Source: Escallonia rubra
Taxonomy: Eukaryota; Streptophyta; Magnoliopsida; Escalloniales; Escalloniaceae
Direction: 5' to 3'
NCBI GenBank assembly: GCA_033065855.1
Contig: JAVXUO010001992.1
Location: 124,001 to 188,000 of the forward strand
DNA: 64,000 bases
Shown here: positions 22,976 through 37,900 of the stretch, in pieces
How positions within the stretch are numbered: position 1 is the stretch's first letter
Layout of the letters: each line of letters starts with the position of its first letter
Notes under the pieces: model-generated
Seen by the model: the letters and a program-made list of their open reading frames with translations, nothing else
The model's database searches: none
Told to the model about the DNA's origin: nothing
Translations under genes and position numbers: made by a program

Positions 22976-25900
22976 TTAAATCCAAGCAAGCGAACCCCGG
23001 TCATTTGCAACTTGAGGACGACCCCTAGTTGGTGTGGGTGGTCTGTTAGCATTAAGTTCCTGACACACGAAACAACAGTAAGTAAACATCGATGTTAAAA
23101 CAAGGTCAAGAGCCAACAGATCTCAGGAAGGAGGGAAGGAGAGGGAGACGGAGACGGAGGGCGGACAGGCGGGAGGGAGAGGGAGAGAGGAGGGGGAGAG
23201 ATAGAGAGAGAGAGAGAGAGAAAATAGTAGTACCTGCATCCATGTATCTTCTATATGCCTCTCGGGTGATGTTTCTGGTGATGATATTGCTGGTGGCAAG
23301 GGATGGATGAGTTTTGGAACCACCACAAGGTCTCTACCCAATACTAAGATTGCACCAGCATTATTTGCCGTACCTACAGTTAACCCCGAAAAGGTTAACA
23401 GATCAATGTAAAAGACTATTCTTGACTAGGAAGAATCAGATCTCAGAAGCTCCACATATAAGCAGCAGCAAAAGACATACCACAATAATTGGTGGCAGAG
23501 AAAAGGGTAATTAGATGTCCCTGGGCAAATCGCTCAAAACCATCCATAACACATTCGTGTGCACGTACTATCAATTGAAGATCATTATTGTTGCAGAATT
23601 CCATCACGCGATCAGGCTGCAGCAGAGAATCATTTCAGCAAGTAATACCACAGAATATGGTACCAAGTACCAATAAGATAAGCCTATGTGCCTTACCAAT
23701 TACTTGGGCAATGTTTGGTTACCATTTTCTCTGTTTCCAAGTTCGTGATTTAAAATTTTCCTTGTTTGATTACCATTTTCAGATCAAGTTTTCAAAAACA
23801 CCAAATCCAATCACTATTCACGAACTCTATGCACGTATCTTTTTTGGAACTCATCCCACTCATTTTGATTTATATGGAAAATGGTATTCGAACAACATAA
23901 AAGAGTTTTAAAAATATTAAATGTGGCATTTAATTAGTCAAGGATATTTTATGCTACACGTTCTCAACAAGCTTTATAATCCATCAAAGGAAGCAAAAAA
24001 CAACATACTTTTGCATTATTATACCAGCAAATATATGAGTTTCGGCAATTGTAACATAAATCAAACATTACTTACATTTGAAGTCTAATTGCTTTAGTCC
24101 ACATGGCCAGTTTTTAGGCAATTAAGCCTCAAATGCATTTGTAATTAGAAAAAGTACCCTCCAAGAGAAGAAAATTCCTATTGCACTCCAATTTATCGAA
24201 GGAAATTTGTTTTTGACGACATATTTTTATTTTGTGTGTGGAGAGTTTTGTGTACAGAAGGGAAACAAAGGGGGTTTAATGTGTGGGGGCTTATGTAAAG
24301 AAGGAAAACAAAGGGGGAGGATGGGGTGACTGCAGAGATAGATAGGTGGTTATTTGGATTTGATAACCAAACAATAAACACTACTTTATTTGAATGTCAA
24401 ACTCAAATTTGCTAACCGAAAACTAAAACAGCATTCCAATATAATTTCCAAAATGGATTCTTTTCAACAAATTCAGAAATATGAAAACAAATAAACTGAA
24501 CTTTCTAACCAAACATAGCGCACCCATCGACTTAGAGTTCAATTGGAAACAAAAACCATGGATCGCTAAACATTCAACTAATACATGACAACCAATAACG
24601 ACCATTCCAATTGCAGCTATAAAGCAGCAAAATAGAAACATTACATGATTCAAATAATTTCACACTTCACACAACCTTGCCACTTGCTATTTACCATAGC
24701 TTACATTCTAGATACAGTATGAAGTGATTGAATAATTACATCAAACACACTGAAGTTCGTCCACCGGAATGTCACGAACCCAGGGCATTTTCACGCGGAT
24801 ATGGCTGACTATACCTAAATGAAGCCCCCAGGCTCTTTTCTCAATAGATCCCCCCAGTGTCTGGGTGATGTTAGGGTCAGTGCAAAGCCGAGTGCATTAG
24901 GTTGTGGCATTTACCCGCCAAGCGTGTCATGTGGTCCAACGCCTATATCCCCATGGGCACCCACGCGCTAGGCGCCCACAGAATGAGTATGTGACATGAC
25001 GTTCTAGAAGGTAATACACCCAAACCACCTAACTCTCTAAGAAGGAAGCCTATGATTTAGAAAAAGCAATTATGCCACTTTCCACAGGTGCACATAACTC
25101 GGCAAATTAAGTCAGCCAACTGAACCGAGTCCACGCAGTCCTCATGTCGTAACCTTCGATGCATCTGGAATTCAATGGATACAAGTTGGGTTGCATGTCT
25201 TTGATCTTACAAACCTACACAAAGGACATGCAACCCAACTTGTATCCATTGAATTCCAGATGCATCGAAGGTTACGACATGAGGACTTTTGATTCCAATT
25301 GTTGGATAATAGCTCAAATGTGACCGTGTAAATCATAGGCAACTTCCAACGTGGTAAAAGGCAGCTTGCCAGTGTATGTTATGAATATGACCTCTTTTTC
25401 TTTGTCCCCTTCATCTCACACATTACATCTATCTGTAGAAGTCAAGCATCCAGGCCCACTATAGGGAAAGTCCCCTTTTACGCACACGGACATCTAGGGC
25501 TGTCCACATCACCAAGTGGATGGTTTGGAACTAACTAGCCCAAGCACTGCTCTTTCAAGAGGTTGGGCGTCTTTGAGCTAATTCAGCTCCCGAACGACCA
25601 TAAACTCATTCACACACGAGCGTGCACACGCACAAACATATATATTGCATGCAAGTATGCCACTTCAGTACAACTTCGGCAAAATTAACGAGACTCACCC
25701 CAAAAGTAACCAACCCCGGGCCTCTTGCATTTGGCCGTAATCCTTCCACACTGTCATTTTCAGTCGGGTCTGACCTGTTTATAGAAAGTCAAAAGGATAT
25801 GACACAAGCAAATTAGACATGAGAACTACGGAGATGCATAAAAGTAAGTCTTCTGGACGAGAACTGACCATAATAAATCCATGAGAACTATTGAACCGGC

Positions 25901-28900
25901 TTCCATCGTGATTGGACGCTGAAGATTTTCAATTTGTTCAACATGATTTATTGACCTTCCAATACCACCATGCATACAAATAATCTTTTTCTCAATTAGA
26001 GCTGCCAAGGGGAGCCAGTTGAATAATCTGTTTATCCGATGCCATGCCCAGATTCCATCTCTCTCCCCCTGTATAGCATGCCTTAAGGTCATTAGCTGTT
26101 ACTGGTGAAAGATGAAGCATGGAAACATTAGCAAATTATAAATCCATACCATGCGCTCAATGCATTCGATTCGAAAGCCAAATAGGGCATTGATATCTGC
26201 AGCTTCATGATTCCCACGAATTAAATGTATATTGTGGGGATACTCAACCTATAACACACTCAATAGTAACAGAAGGCAACTAATTATTCTTCAGTGCAAT
26301 ACAAAAAACCAGAAACTAATTATCTGATGGGAGATCAACGCAACACAAGAAACAATACCTTCAAAGCTAACAAGAGAGTGATAGTTTCCAGGCTGTGCTG
26401 GCCGCGATCAACGTAGTCTCCTAAGAAGAGATAGTCTATATATCTGACAGTCGTTAGCAATAAATTAGCATCACATGTAGGTAAAAAGTATTTACACACT
26501 GTAAATAGTACCTTCGAAACTTAGTCACTTCATCAACCATATTTCATACGACACTACTCAACAAAATAAAAGTAAATGCGTATGTGCACATACACACACA
26601 TGCACACTTAAAAACACGTACGCCATACAGTAAAAGATTTATCTTAATCGTGTATTATAGAAAAAGCGCCAAAGAGGGAAGGTCCATGTACAAAGAAGTA
26701 AAAACACAAAATTGGTCTAAGGATAACATCTCCTGTCAAAATAGGGTTTTGGAATTTCTAATATGGACTACAACTCCAATATATAAGATCATGTATTGAG
26801 AACACTTACGCTATGTCCCCCGCAGTTGAAGGGGAGCCATACTCATCAAAAAGCCGCATAAGGTCCCCAAATTGTCCATGCAGATCACCAAATATCTTGA
26901 TAGGAGCCTTGAGCTGTAGAACACTCGGTTCACTTGAAAATATTCTTTCAGCACTATCACAAAGGTCAGCTATTTCATTACAGTCCAGGAAAAACTGTCG
27001 GCGAACAGGAGGTTTCCAGCCCCGAGGCTTCAAAAGATGAGCTATCACCTTGAAAACGAAGAGTACATGCAACACCATTACAAAAGGGGCAAGCAAAGTA
27101 ATCTTCCAGGGGAACAAACCAACAAAACTCAATATTAAATAGCATGGTGTATATTTACAAGTTTCTGCACTCTATCACATGTATTTTATATATCCCCTTC
27201 TACCTTTTTAGGCACACTGTTGATGGACATTTGCCGATCTAAAAGTTTTCTTGCCGCAGTTGCATTTTCTGGGGTTCCATAGCTGACTCGCCTGCCTTCA
27301 TTTTCAAATTGATCTATTGAAAGCTGCCTGACCATGCCACCTAAAGCTCCACCAGTCTCTGCAGCTACAACCACCTGCAAATGCATGAAGTTTACTGCTT
27401 CAGAAACAACACCATGTTAACAGGGAAAGCCTAAAAAACAACATCATTTAAGATGCGGATAAAACTTCGATACTGACAGCTCTGTGATGCAACCGAACAC
27501 CAGCTGGAGCTGAATCATTTGATACAGCAGATTCAGGCTTAATCAAGGTAGATATCTGTTTCCCACTCGGAGTAGCCTCTGCCCCACGATCCCTGTCTGG
27601 TAGTTCAACTTCCCCGTTGACTTGTCGTGCTTTAGCAGCAGCCAAGGTCGCACTAATAGCCTCGGCTTCTGCTGCCGAGGCCTCAACCAAGTACTCAACA
27701 CCTTTGCTCAGTCTCCTGCAGAGAATACCGCAAGCATAGTTGCATGAAATATAAGCAAAAGCATTTCACAGACCAACCCAGGCATGTAATAGCTGGCTTA
27801 CCGGGAACCTTGAAGCAATGCATTTTCAGTGCTTATATCAGTATACATATCACCATTTACAGGGGGAGCAACAGGAGTTCCCAGAACAACTGCACCATCG
27901 GGAGATGCTTCAGGAATCGTTTGCCTCGTTCTTTCATCAACAAAGCCATATCTTCCCGCTAACCTCCCTGCCTGTACATTGGACGCAGCAGCTGCAGCTG
28001 CCGCATGTGAAGCTGCAGCTGTCGTCTCAGCAGCAGCCAGGTCCTCGGCAACTAGTAAGTCATCAAGCAACACCCCTGTAACGAAAGCACATCAGCTCAA
28101 GACCCTTCCTTAGGGCAGTTGAAAGAACCCAAAGCAACCCCTTTGCTTCAAAGGGATAAATCTTTTTTTGATAGATAACTGAACTCTAAATTTATTGCAT
28201 GGCAAGATGAAATAGCATTCATAAATAAAGCTATGACAAGTAAGCTTGACTACACGCAGATGACCAGGGAAGTGCCTAAAACCTTTAGTCCTAGTTGTCT
28301 GAGAAGCATTCGTGCTTCAAGCCATGCAATTCTTCTTTTGCTTTAGTTATTACTCCCTCCGTCCCACATAATTTGATCTACTTTTTGCACGCAGATTAAG
28401 GATTTAAGTGATATATTGTGTGTTTCCCATTCTACCCATTAGAGAGAGGAGGGGAAGAAAGTTGGCCAGGAAAGAGAAAATGGGTTAGTGGAGTGTTAAA
28501 TGTGGAGAGAGAAATAATAAAAAAAGTGTAAGAAAATTAGTTGATAGAGATTTAAATGTGGAGAGAGAAATAGAATAAAAAAAAGTGTAAAAAGGGTAAA
28601 TATGTAAAAGTATTCACAAAATCTTTCTTAATTTGGAAATGAGCAATTTTTGTGGGACGGCCCAAAAAGGAAAGTTGATCAAATCATGTGGGAGGGAGGG
28701 AGTATTATTTATCCTAGCAGTGGCATATCCCTGAAAAGTTCAAAAAGAAAAATCCATGAAGACCAAGCATGCAAGAGAGAAAAACTTACAACCGTAAAGA
28801 GGAACAGAAACTTTCATTCTTTCAAACCCAAATAAGGGAGACTTATGCCCTCTAGCAGACAGAAAAAATATCCAATTAGTGCCAGATCAAGCAGTGAGGA

Positions 28901-31900
28901 GATATATTCCAGGTCTTACTATCTCAATGATCGGCTCTACCCTAGTACCCCCTCTTCAGCTAGTAAGTAATAAGGCCGCTGTCCTGAGACAACATTATAC
29001 TCCGAAGACAGCCAATGATATCAAACACTTCTACCATTCTAAAACAATTCAGGATGTGATTCCCTTATTCCCAGCATCCTCACACAAAATTTTCCAACAA
29101 CATCATCCGATGTGAGAAGCTTCTCCGGTACAAAGAGCCCACTATATTTAGGTCTAGAAAGGCACTAAATCCCAAATATTTCCTCTGTTTTGATAAATAG
29201 GATCTTCTTGAGAAGAAGTCTAGGAAATCAAAACAAGTAGTTTCACTTATAAATCTGTAAGATTGTTCTTGCCAGAAGAGATGGAAAGAGATATACTCAC
29301 ACAAGGAGGCACACAATTTAATTCCTTACATATCTTGATACAGATAAACCAGCATAACAAGTTTCACTGGTGATTCACAAAGGATAAACTGTCCGGAAGA
29401 GGTACTCCTATCAAAAGAACGAAGAAGGGGTACATTGACATGAAGGTGTACATTTTATGTTTATCTCTCACGAAAGGGACACGGGATAATAAGAATTTGA
29501 TTTTACTTCCCCTCTCCCATCCCACCCCTCTCAACCCCCACCCAAGAAAAGAAACGAAAAGGAAAAGGTAAAAAACTCAAAAATAGCCTTTAAGCTGAAG
29601 CAATTCGAAGGTGCTCTCCCCAACGTTCTCGTTACATGTCAATGACATCATCAGTTCTCGACTTGATGTCCGGTATGATGAAATTATGTTTGCATAACAA
29701 CTTGTCCTACCAGGCTAGCCTCTAAAGAGTCGGCATCCTCTTACGTTAAAGCAAGCCATTACTATATGCATCAAATATGTAGATTATAGATTATCATTTG
29801 TCATCGACTTAGGCATACTCAAAAAAGAAAAAAATAATCAATTTTACAAAGCGCACACGGACAATGAAACAAAAGAGAAGCCACCAATATAAAAAAAAGG
29901 GCTAATTAAACCTATGTCCTTGAGGTTAGGGGGTAATTACAATCAAGGACACTAAGTTTCAAAATGTAACATACCGTGACCAAAACCTTTTCAAATGTAT
30001 CACCTGTATCCATCCGTTAGGGTTCCGTTAAAAAATTGTACTTTTTGACTAATGTTATCATTATATATTTCTAAAATGACAATAATACCCTTACCCTTAT
30101 ATACCGAATAATTTTTAAAGTCTTTCTTTTTCTTCTTTTCTAAGAAAATTAAGAATAACCCCACATTATCCTCCTGATTTCAAAAATTAGGGTTTATTAG
30201 AGCCCTAATTTTGAAATTAGGGTTTCAAAACCCTAATTTGAAAATTAGGGTTCCAAAACCCTAATTTGAAAATTAGGGTTAAGTGAATTTCAAATCGCCG
30301 CCGGCAGTCCTTCCCTCCCCTGCGCCCCGCCGCCGGCAGCCTCCCTCGCCCCACCATGCGGACAGCCTCTCCCCGCACCACCCCACCACGCCAGCAAGCC
30401 CGTCTCAGCGATTACTCGTCTCCTTTCGATTCCATGCAAAGACGACGATCGGAGGTTTCTAGTTGTACCACACTCTCCGATTTGCACATCAAGTTCAAAC
30501 AGGTAAACGGGAAATTGGGGCGAGAAATGAAGGGTGAAGATTAATAGGCAAGTGGTGAAGTGATTCGAATTCGAAAAAGAAATCGGCAGATTCACCGAAT
30601 AGCTCATGCGTATTGCAAATATGAAAACTTTGTAGCAAATCGGAGATTCGGACGGTGCGTGCAGCAGGACGGCACGGCGGTGCTCTTCTCCGACGTGTCG
30701 GCCAGCGTGCTCCGGCAGACCCTCTATTCCACCACAATTAAGGATGGGCCTTTACGACATCCTGAAGAAGAGATGGACGGATCCGGGCACGGGCAATATG
30801 CCGTTGACGAGGCCGGTGCAGTGATATGTTGGGCAGGTAAGAGGGAGGGGGCGGCGAAGGGGTGCAGCGGTTGTTGGGTTGGGGGGGGGCGAGGAAGAGT
30901 AAACAGTAAAGTCTTTCTTTCTTTCTTTTTTTCAGATAAAGTAATGGCATTAGAAAAAAATAAGGTTCCAACTTAGGGGCAATAAAGTCTTTTCATTAAA
31001 ACCGTTAGGGTTTTTACGATTCCATTTGGTCAATGGACACAAGTGTAATTTGTCCAAACTATTGTCCTTGCCTGTAATTACCCCCTAACCTCAGGGACAT
31101 AGGTGTAATTAGCCCTAAAAAAAAAACCAAAACAAAATTTGCTCATCAGTAGATTTTTCCTGCATAACATTTCTTTCCTGTGATTAAGAGGAAAACAACT
31201 ATTATGATATAACATTTTCATACACCTTCAAACAGTTATAACACTCTCGAAAAGTATGCACCATCTGTTAAGCATTCTAGACACAAAAGTCACAGATTCA
31301 GGGTCCTCGTCTAATCCAAACAAGCTTCTATTAATGTATGGTAGGAAAATTTGCAGTTAGGGCACGCCAAAAATTTAAAATCAACCAAGAGAGAAAGATT
31401 TTGATAGTCATGAGAGGACATATTGATGTATGACACAGCAAGTAGTCATTAGCTCAGTACAAAACCATGCATAATGTGTAGCAGCATGGTTGATGCCTTA
31501 CCTCCACGAAGACCGCCATAAATAAAAATTAAGTCACCAACAGCAGCAGCCGCATGCCTACATCGCCTTGTCAGTTCAACCGCAGCATCTCCACCAGCGG
31601 CATCAGCACTGTATCTCCCTGTCCGAGGACTAGTGACAACAGATTTTGTATCACACCAAACTCCAGCAGCAGTATCAAGAACTGCACAGAGAAGACATCA
31701 TAAAACATGGAGCAGCCACTAACAGAAGAAGAAAACTGAAACTGTTTTCAAATCTTATACAGGCAATGGACCCAACAACAAATGTCAAGCCCTCGCAGCC
31801 CCTCACCAGCAATTCGCGTTTGTAGAGGCTTAGTGTCAGACCGAGAGACATTCAGTGAAAAAAATTGCAAAAATAGAACCAGATTCAGGTTCACGATAGA

Positions 31901-34900
31901 AATGAAATGCAGACATTGTCGTATGAACCTAAGAGCTTACTGTACCAAAACTCCAATATAATTTGAGACTGTTTTCCAAAAGTTACAGTTTCTGAAAGAC
32001 ATTTTACAGAAAGCAAGAGTATATGTTCATTAGCCAGTCGTAAAGCGAGAGTACAATATCATTATTCTTGATACATCATCTCCAAGAAGTAGTGACAGTT
32101 CTCACCCAACATGCACGCACCATCCCCAAATGGAACAGTAAATCCGTGTTTAATACTTAACTGATTCTGGCATTCTCTTTAGATAAACAGAATTAGAGTC
32201 AATCACAATACCCTAGCCCACTCTCTTCTAGTAAGAAATCTCTCATTCAGGCAACTGCTTCCCAAGTTTCTCCTGCTCCTCAAACTTTTTCCTTAACTTT
32301 CTCTAAAAGGCAATGCTTATGGTGATGACTTCCAAGTGTTCATTTTCTCCAAGTTTGTGAGTTCTTTTGTGGAAGATTAAATGATGAGGCAGGCGTATTG
32401 CCAGGGATTTATGCATCTCTAAGATCGGCTGCCATCTGCTACAAAGGAGAAGGGCTTGTTGTGGTTGTAAGCCTTTTCTAGTTACACCATCCTTCTGTAA
32501 TAAAGGTCTGATTTCATACCACATAATGATAGTATGACATAGCATTTTATACTGGCGAACTCTATTTGCAAAGAATCATATGTTGTAAGTGCGCTTTGAA
32601 GCTTCGGTCTTTAAATCTACAATAGATTGATTACTGTACTGCAAGGTGCATTTCCCACCATCTAAGTTGTACATTTTTCAAATTGAGATAGCTTCGCTGA
32701 ACTGTGTTTTCAATTCCTCTCGTCCTTCAGAGGTTACCTTTCTTGTCTATGATTTCTGTTTGTAAATCTGCTCTATAATAACTAATTGAGTTTATTGTAA
32801 TTTGTGTTCTACATACGTGAAACTTGACTGTTAGGGTCGGTGAATTCACAAGCATTTACGTATGCTAACATCTATATTTAAAAAACAGTGTGTCTGTTTA
32901 ATGTGCCCTCGCCCATGTCAATGACAGGTACTACTTAGACTTCAAGAGATAAATTGGGTACTGAAACTAAGATATCATAAATGAAACACGTTGACTCTAA
33001 CACCAGGACACGTATGCGCACCTAGGTCCCTGTAATACTGGGTATAATGTTCTGATCTCTCGAGAAGAAAAAACTAACTTTAGCAATTTTCCTTTCTACT
33101 GGAAAAGTAATAATGGATAAGAAAGAGAGCTGTGTCATTACTTGACTTAACCAAAATAAGCCTTTGCCAGGTGCTGAGGCAGATAGGAACTCTACCCTCG
33201 TAAATGCCAACCTAGTTTGCGTCCGCTTCCACTTAAATCTGTTCACTGATATGCTTTTAGCAATCAAGTCCTTTTTTACTATTTATGAGTGTTATTCCAG
33301 TCGACCTTCATCTCTTCCTGTAATTAACAGAGTTGAACAAAGAACATATTTCTATCACTCAGCTTTCTGGTGCTCTTGCAGTGATCCCCATATGTGCTGC
33401 TTAGCTAATCGTGTAACTGAAATTCCTTCCTAGAGTAGATCAGTTCGTCATAAAATTGTTGCAGTTTTTCTACACATTGTTCCTGAAATTTGAAATTTCT
33501 AAAGGAAAAAAAAATAGTGGCGAAACCAAAAAAAGGAGTAAGAGAAGTACCTGCAACACTAGATGAGTCCTCCACCATGCGTCCACCACCAAGTGCCCCT
33601 CCAGATACATGAAGCCGAGCATTAACAAAAACCTAGAAATCACAAGAGATAAAATGGTTAGTTTGCTGGATACCACAAAGATATAATAATTCAAGGAAAG
33701 AAACACACACACACACATGTATATGTGTTTTTTATAGAAGGAAAACTCACAGCAGCATGTTGATATCTAGGAGATGGTGAGACACCAGGAGCAATTGCCC
33801 ACTCCCAGCGACCGTCTCTGTGCTTGGCAAGACCATATGCACTCGCCAGTGGCTGTAAAGATCATTCATAAAAATAAAAGAGAATCAACAAACACAACAG
33901 TTGAAGAAGTGTGGATTACTTCCGTAACAGAGAACACGTCTTGGGAAAAGAAAATTGTGTTTCAGTAATAGCAAACTAATGATAGTGACCAACACTTTTC
34001 CCAGAAATACAATAGTACAAAACTACTACTTGAGAAAGTCATATAAACTTCACAATCAATCTTCTTCCTTCTTTTTTTTTTTTTTTTTTGGCACCGTATA
34101 TACTTCACATTATTAGGGGTACTGCCCCTGAATGACAAGTAATATTTACACTGAAAAGGGACGGACACTCAAAAGGGAATGGCGAGGTTGCGTGTACGCT
34201 ATTATATATGGACAATAAGACTCTTAAATCTTATGTATACAGCAAAGAGACAAAAGTAGAAAGAAGGGCATCTTCTTGCCCTCTATTGAAGGAAACAAAA
34301 GACAAGAAGAGGCTGATCCCTCGACATTCAACTTCTAGCTCCCTTGTAAGATGAGCAAAGTACATAAGAACAACAAAGGTCAACAGATATAAATCACTGA
34401 CCAAGGTGACCACTGGGAAAAAGACATGGACCAATCCAAAACTTTAACTCACCACACTGTTTGCGTCCCGCCCACCACAAAGCAGAAGAAGACCATCAGA
34501 ACGTGCACTTGCTGTGGCATACCTGCTCAAAGTGACCGAAGAAAAAGAGATCAGCAAGCCATTTAACTTAACTGTAATACACAGATAATAGCTAAAGCCC
34601 ACAAAACAAAATACATAGAAATGTAACTATTACCACAAACTGCAAGTATGACGCTTACTTTTTATTCGGTCTAGTGTTTAAATATCTAAAGTACCAAGAA
34701 TAACAGCATGAGACACGCATGTACGCTACCTAGCTACAGAACCAACTATTCATTAACTATCACCTAACACCATCAAGAAATCCATCTAAGCACACATAGA
34801 TGGGACCATGAACAACACCGGATAACTATGCACGCTGGAGCTACTGGCAATTGTTATCGACTCGCGCACTTCAAGCAGCCTCAACTTAGGCTGCACATTG

Positions 34901-37900
34901 TAGCCAAACACATCCGTATGTAACCACAATGCGTGTGAAGAGGCATAACGCTCATCAAAAGCCATGCTAATAAAAAAGGAAGATATCAACAGATTGTGGG
35001 ATTTCAAATAGATAAAAAACAATCACTAAAGGATAAGTTGGGTAGTTTTAGTTGAACCTTTTTGCTGTAAGATACAAAAGTACAAGGCTTCTGTGCAAAC
35101 TGCACTAGACAAAATCATTCAGGATTCTATAAATCATTAGCATTTAGACAAAATTATTCATATGATGATCGACTTTCTGTATCAAAGTCCTTGTTTGGCT
35201 ATTTCGCAGTATATTGTCGTACATCTGGACAGAATTTTACCAAGCAAAGAAACATTGCAGCGTACTATGTATACAGTGAGTGAGTGTGAGAGTGGGAGCC
35301 AGAGAGAGAGAGACCCAAGATTCCTCAACTTCCCAATTCAGTAACTGCTCTTATAAGTCCGAGACAGATAAGACGATCCAAAGAACCGCAACTAACTAAT
35401 GCTTTACTGTCGTTCACCTTAACCAAATCTAAGCCCGCATCCATGTTTGACACCTGGGTCAGGGTACCTGTCAGATCTTCAACAAAAATCAAACCACAAT
35501 CACAAACCTTCTCCAGCAGTCCAGCAATTCTCCAGTGAGCCATAAAAATGAAAATGAAAGGCGGATGAGCTCTTTCATTGAGATTTGTAAAATGGTCGCT
35601 GCCACGAGGCATGGCCTCCAGCAAGTATGATCCTTTTATCACCAATAACAAGTCTCTGTCAAGAACGATTTCATAAGAAGGGGGACCCACGTTAACTTCT
35701 TTCTTCTAGGTTCAAGATGTTACTGATCACTACAGATTTCTAGGCTTCTCTATATTGTAGACGCCGCTCAGTGTGTAGTATGTGTCTTAGTTGCAGGAAA
35801 CTCCTCATATGGTGACGCTTCTCTCTCGGAAACTCGCTTTTGCGATCCCAAGTTAGGAGCTCCATGGGATCTCGTCCCAAGCTCATATGGGAACTCGATC
35901 CCGTTACCTGGACAGAGATGCATGGAACAAGTGAGAGAGTACCTGAAAATCAAGCCCTTTTGACTCAATTCCTTGTTTCTCTCTTCCTTCAACTCCATAA
36001 AGCCTCCTTGTTTGTTGTTGCCTCCTTGTTTGTTGTTGCTGACTACCCTCCTCGAGAGAGCAGAGCCTCTCTCGCGTGTAAACTATATTCAGCAAATGGT
36101 AATACTCTTTTACGGATTTATTTATTCAAGCCGCTCCCAACTTTAGATTCTTTCAGGTGCTTACGCTCCCCCGCCCCCGTTCCCGCCCCCGCCCCCGCTC
36201 CCGCTTTGTGCAACTAAGGTATGTGTACGTATGGGGTTTCATGGCTATCTAAGAATGATTAAAAGCTCAACTAAGATGATCGCCAATCCCGGGCAGCCTA
36301 TATAAGTTTTTGATTCTGGTGAGGTCTTGAGGGTTGGGTCCTTCAAATTGGTTCAAGTGGGTAAGGGTGGGAGGTCATGGTAGGATGACAATAACAGATT
36401 GCCTGACGCAACAGCACTGCCAGGAAACCACTATGCTCGGTGGATTATAAGGATTGGTCAAACTTGGCAGTGAAGCCGTGAATTAACTTCACGCTAGCGA
36501 TGAGAGGTCACAAGAGGGATCACTCCATGAAATTCAGTGAAAGAGTTGGTCAATGTACAACCAGGAATCTTGATGCATCAATTTTGGTTTCGTGAACCAA
36601 TCATGACTAGTGGGTTCGACAATAAGTAAAGTGAAAGCCCCTCTAACCTCTTGATGCATATAATTTGGATTGCAAACAAATCATCACTAGAAATCTTGAA
36701 CCCTACAAGTCCTTCAGATCCCAAGTTTTGCTTCAGACCTAATCTCCTAATTTAAATGATAAAAGTGCTTCCCAACTTCCATTGTCCCTTAAACAATGGG
36801 TAGTAACCAATATGCATCTCCAAAAAGGTTCGTTTAGATGTTCAAATCAAAAAAATTCCTAGACACTTAATTTGGTACCCAAATCCTTCTACTGAGCGTT
36901 AGAGTTTCTATTCTACAACTAATCAAGTTCAACAACCAACTTGAGCCGCAGACCCATTTCCATGTGTGGATAAGTAAATTATTTTAAAGCTATGACACAA
37001 TTTTAAGTAAAATAGAAGATGGCAAAGAAGATTAGCACTTGTTCAATTCAATTTTATTTCAGTCAAACCATATAACATAATCTTGTTCTATCAAATCATA
37101 GTTGTGGTCATGGCGAAAAAAATGATGAAATGTTGCATAAAAGTGCATAGATACTAGGGGCACGACTTTCTTGACGCATTACACAGGAAAATACCAAATG
37201 CTTAACCCCTAAAAATGTAACAGTTTCAAGAGATTACCAATATTTCAATCTAAGGGCAGGATGGCTGAAGTATAACTAGTTGCTCATTACTAGTGGAAAG
37301 GAGATAGATTGCTACTCACTGTTGACTTCTTCTTTAACAAGTAGGATAGAAGGAAAGGAGAACTCATCAAGGCTCCGTTCATTTGTCAAGAACGTCATGC
37401 GAGAAACTGTTTCTTAAGAAAAATAAAACGAAGTGAAGGAAAAAGAAACTTACTTCCCTTGAGGTGTTCATTTGAAAGAAAAAAGTTCTCACGAAATCGT
37501 AATTTTAGTTAGTCAATTGTTAGGAAAGTCTGTTTTATAAACAAAAATACTTTACTAAGATATGTCAGTTTGTATCTTAAACTATGCACAAAAAAAAAAA
37601 AAAGTTCTCTCTACTTTTATGGTACAAAACTAAGAAGAATGGCTTATGTAATTCACCATATTGAAAAGCGAAGTAAAAGACGGAAGGTTTAAGTTGACGA
37701 GAAAAATGGTATAACTTTGCTGTCATACACCTTTGCAAAATCTTGTAAATTTAGCAGGATAGCATGAAAATGAGTCATCAACTTTCCATGTATATAAACA
37801 CCTAAAAGTGCAAGAAAGTTAACTTTCTTTTCCTTTCCTTTTCTTTTACTGTCAATTGAAAGGGACCTCAAGGAACATCTTCCACTTTTATCATTGGACA

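Noticed and set aside
30184-30280. Interstitial telomere repeats (aaccctaa)
   Set aside because: The motifs are part of 'aattagggtt...aaccctaatt' palindromes in the Mutator-like elements and are not a (TTTAGGG)n array.
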